A stretch of DNA of 7,907 bases from Candidatus Sumerlaeota bacterium (GTDB lineage Bacteria > Sumerlaeota > T1SED10-198M), in contig PWGE01000156.1 of the NCBI GenBank assembly GCA_003554345.1, forward strand, positions 1-7,907, given 5' to 3'. The position numbers were made by a program, and so were the translations under genes. Positions 6,144 to 7,907 of this stretch are shown here, in pieces (positions within the stretch are counted from its first letter, which is position 1; each line of letters opens with the position of its first letter). The notes beneath the pieces were generated by a model. It was not told the origin of the DNA and did not search any database. It saw nothing but the letters and a program-made list of their open reading frames with translations.

Positions 6144-7546
6144 TGAAAGCCATTGAACATCTCTGGGTCTTTTCTCTGGAGTTCCTGCGTAATCCCACAA
6201 AACTGGAAGAGAGCATGTATTTTCATTCTCTGAATCGTATGGAGAAAACATTAGCCCGGGATTTAATTCGAAATTTGCTTTTCATTGAGATGACGGGTGA
6301 AAATTTTATTCGGAAATTCAGAAAATTTCCCTGTGAGTTTCGGGCTCTCTTTATAACCGGTAGCTTCGAAATCTTATTTGCAGAAAAAATAACCACACCT
6401 GAAATTATTTCCCCACTTCTCGGAATAGTTGATCGTTACTCTTATGCTCCTGCCTGGAAAAAGATTCTTCATGGAGCCCTGGGAAATATCAGCAGAAAAC
6501 GCAGACAGATACTGCAGGATTCTTACCCCTTGGCTGTACGGTTTTCGTATCCCCAACCTGTCTTTGAGGTGCTGAAAAACTCCCTTCCTTCCCATCTGCT
6601 GGAAGAATCTCTCAGCTCGATGCATCATCCCCTTCCCGGACTGGGATTTTTGTATAATCCTTATCTTCTTCATCCCCGTGACATGGAAAAATTCTTGAAA
6701 GAACATGATTGTCAATTCTGGCAAAGCCCGTTTCACACTTATTATATACATGTGAAAAAAGGAACCGATTACCTGCTCAATAGCTCCTGGCTGGAGGAAG
6801 GTAAAATATATGTTCAGGATATGAGCATGGCAGTGTTGGCCCGTAAGATGGCCACTCAATTGGCACGGTCTCGCCGCATTCTTGATTATTGTGCGGCCCC
6901 GGGAGGTAAAACCATAGCCCTTGCAGGTGAATTGTATCCTGAGAATCCGCTTTTTGTCTGTCATGATGTGGATGAACACCGTCTGCAACTTCTGCGGGAG
7001 AATTTACAATGTCGACCCTGGATTAATGCTATCATTATTACTTCTTCCCCTTGCCAGGTAGAGGGTGAATTGCCTGCTTCTGACTTTCGCTCCTTTCTCG
7101 AAAGGAATGATATACCCCGGGCGTTGCGGGGAAAAATCCTGCGGGTTCGTGGATGGGAGGACTCCTGCTCTCATTGCTTTGATACAGTGCTTGTGGATGC
7201 TCCCTGTTCGGGTCTGGGGACAATTCATAAGTATCCTGAAATTAAATATCTCTTTCAGGAAGATGCTTCTTTTATCAGGAGTCAATATGAGCTCCTAAAA
7301 AAGGCAAAAGAGTTTGTTAAAATGAGCGGGATTTTGTATTATATAACCTGTACCCTGAATAAGCGTGAAAATGAGGAGCTGGTGTCTTCCTTTCTGAAAC
7401 AGGAATTAGCACAGGGGAGTAGCTGGACTCCTTTGAAAATGGATTCTGAGGATTTTTTAAGGATCATTCCTTCCCGGCAGATGCCGTCAGGCGGTTTTCT
7501 GGCCGGTATGTGCCGGGAACAGGAAAGGAGCGTGAAAAGGATATGA
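6143..7546 (+). CDS. rsmB: RsmB/NOP-family rRNA (cytosine-C5) methyltransferase
   Basis: The 467-residue product fits RsmB, which methylates a cytosine at C5 in 16S rRNA using S-adenosylmethionine. The first 140 or so residues are helical and resemble the NusB-like domain of RsmB, though divergent. The catalytic domain follows: SAM-binding loop C250-AAPGGKT-T257, the acidic HDVDEHRL segment, motif IV D352-A-P-C355 continuing as SGLGTIHKYPEIK, and motif VI Y-I-T-C403. Both cysteines of the family mechanism (PC and TC) are present, so the enzyme should be active. Between the NAIIITSS strand and FDTVLVDAPC there is a longer segment than usual, about 30 extra residues. The ATG at 6143 overlaps the kinase stop as TGATG, with a weak purine stretch AAGAAAG upstream. 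A TTG at 6140 is less likely. The exact rRNA target is assigned by family only; another C5 methyltransferase of the NOP family is possible. Confidence 0.85.
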   Translation: MKAIEHLWVFSLEFLRNPTKLEESMYFHSLNRMEKTLARDLIRNLLFIEMTGENFIRKFRKFPCEFRALFITGSFEILFAEKITTPEIISPLLGIVDRYSYAPAWKKILHGALGNISRKRRQILQDSYPLAVRFSYPQPVFEVLKNSLPSHLLEESLSSMHHPLPGLGFLYNPYLLHPRDMEKFLKEHDCQFWQSPFHTYYIHVKKGTDYLLNSSWLEEGKIYVQDMSMAVLARKMATQLARSRRILDYCAAPGGKTIALAGELYPENPLFVCHDVDEHRLQLLRENLQCRPWINAIIITSSPCQVEGELPASDFRSFLERNDIPRALRGKILRVRGWEDSCSHCFDTVLVDAPCSGLGTIHKYPEIKYLFQEDASFIRSQYELLKKAKEFVKMSGILYYITCTLNKRENEELVSSFLKQELAQGSSWTPLKMDSEDFLRIIPSRQMPSGGFLAGMCREQERSVKRI

Positions 7547-7907
7547 AACAGGTGTCAATAGCCACTCTGCTGAAAAAAAAGCAGGAAAATCAGAAAATCA
7601 CCATGTTGACTGCCTATGATCATAACATGGCGGCCTTACTGGATGAGGCTCAGGTGGATGTTATCCTGGTAGGCGACTCCCTGGCTAATGTTTTTGCCGG
7701 GGAAGAAACTACCTTAAACGTTACCATGGATCAGATGCTCTATCATGTTAGGGTGGTAGCAAGAGGAGCCAGGCGGGCTCTGGTGGTGGGGGATATGCCC
7801 TTTGGTACTTTTCAGGGTAAACCGTCGGATGCTTTTCATAATGCCGCTGATTTCTTGCGGGCTGGTGCCCGTGCTGTTAAACTGGAAGGTGGCCAGGAAG
7901 TGGCTCA
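7543..7907 (+). CDS. panB: Ketopantoate hydroxymethyltransferase, PanB (3' truncated by window edge)
   Basis: PanB transfers a hydroxymethyl group from 5,10-methylenetetrahydrofolate to alpha-ketoisovalerate, giving ketopantoate, the first committed step of pantothenate and CoA synthesis. The visible 121 residues contain KITMLTAYD, VGDSL with D45, VGDMPFG with D84, and AVKLEGG with K113 and E115. D45 and D84 fall at the E. coli positions of the metal-binding aspartates, which supports the ATG at 7543. The remaining C-terminal half lies outside the window. The start overlaps the rsmB stop as ATGA. Two purine-rich stretches precede it: AAAGGAG at 7524-7530 (12 bases away) and AAAAGG at 7535-7540 (2 bases away), neither ideally spaced, so coupled re-initiation is likely. 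Two positions differ from the common family pattern: GDSLAN in place of GDSLGN and TLNVT in place of TLPVT. Confidence 0.93.
   Translation, partial: MKQVSIATLLKKKQENQKITMLTAYDHNMAALLDEAQVDVILVGDSLANVFAGEETTLNVTMDQMLYHVRVVARGARRALVVGDMPFGTFQGKPSDAFHNAADFLRAGARAVKLEGGQEVA

Noticed and set aside
6374-6988. Minus-strand open frame of 204 codons inside the rsmB gene
   Set aside because: It is fully contained in a gene with clear methyltransferase motifs. The translated product has no family signature and no supporting upstream signals were seen.

Overview
The window shows a dense stretch of bacterial chromosome with every recognisable gene on the + strand. The organism is inferred to be a Gram-negative (diderm) bacterium, because an MsbA-type lipid flippase sits directly next to a small lipopolysaccharide-kinase-like protein, and a secreted YibQ-type deacetylase lies just upstream. 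Base composition is moderate, with no foreign-looking segment. A precise taxon cannot be fixed from the sequence. The golvesin-like domains around the deacetylase suggest a less-studied diderm phylum (for example Fibrobacterota/Chitinivibrionia-like) rather than an enterobacterium, but this is a guess.

Layout: (1) positions 1-381 hold the 3' part of a cysteine-cluster protein of the YkgJ type. (2) 412-1851 is gltX, glutamyl-tRNA synthetase, with its zinc-binding and catalytic motifs intact. (3) 1851-3488 is a secreted divergent polysaccharide deacetylase, coupled to gltX by a TGATG overlap. (4) 3489-3634 is the only real intergenic gap. It contains a good sigma70-like promoter and a structured leader with two hairpins flanking an isolated Shine-Dalgarno sequence. 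(5) 3635-5476 is an MsbA-like ABC exporter. (6) 5484-6143 is a compact kinase-fold protein, probably acting on the LPS inner core. (7) 6143-7546 is an RsmB-type 16S rRNA cytosine-C5 methyltransferase, again joined by TGATG. (8) 7543 to the window edge is the start of panB (pantothenate synthesis), joined by ATGA.

The genes form two probable transcription units. The first, starting upstream of the window, is ykgJ-like, gltX and the deacetylase. The second, starting from the promoter near 3534-3561, is msbA, kinase, rsmB and panB. The envelope theme (deacetylase, lipid flippase, LPS kinase) runs across the unit boundary, mixed with translation genes (gltX, rsmB) and one vitamin gene (panB).

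No mobile element, CRISPR array, tRNA or rRNA gene was seen. The points most worth a second look are the msbA leader, where a hairpin may bring a distant Shine-Dalgarno sequence to the start codon, and the golvesin-deacetylase-golvesin architecture.
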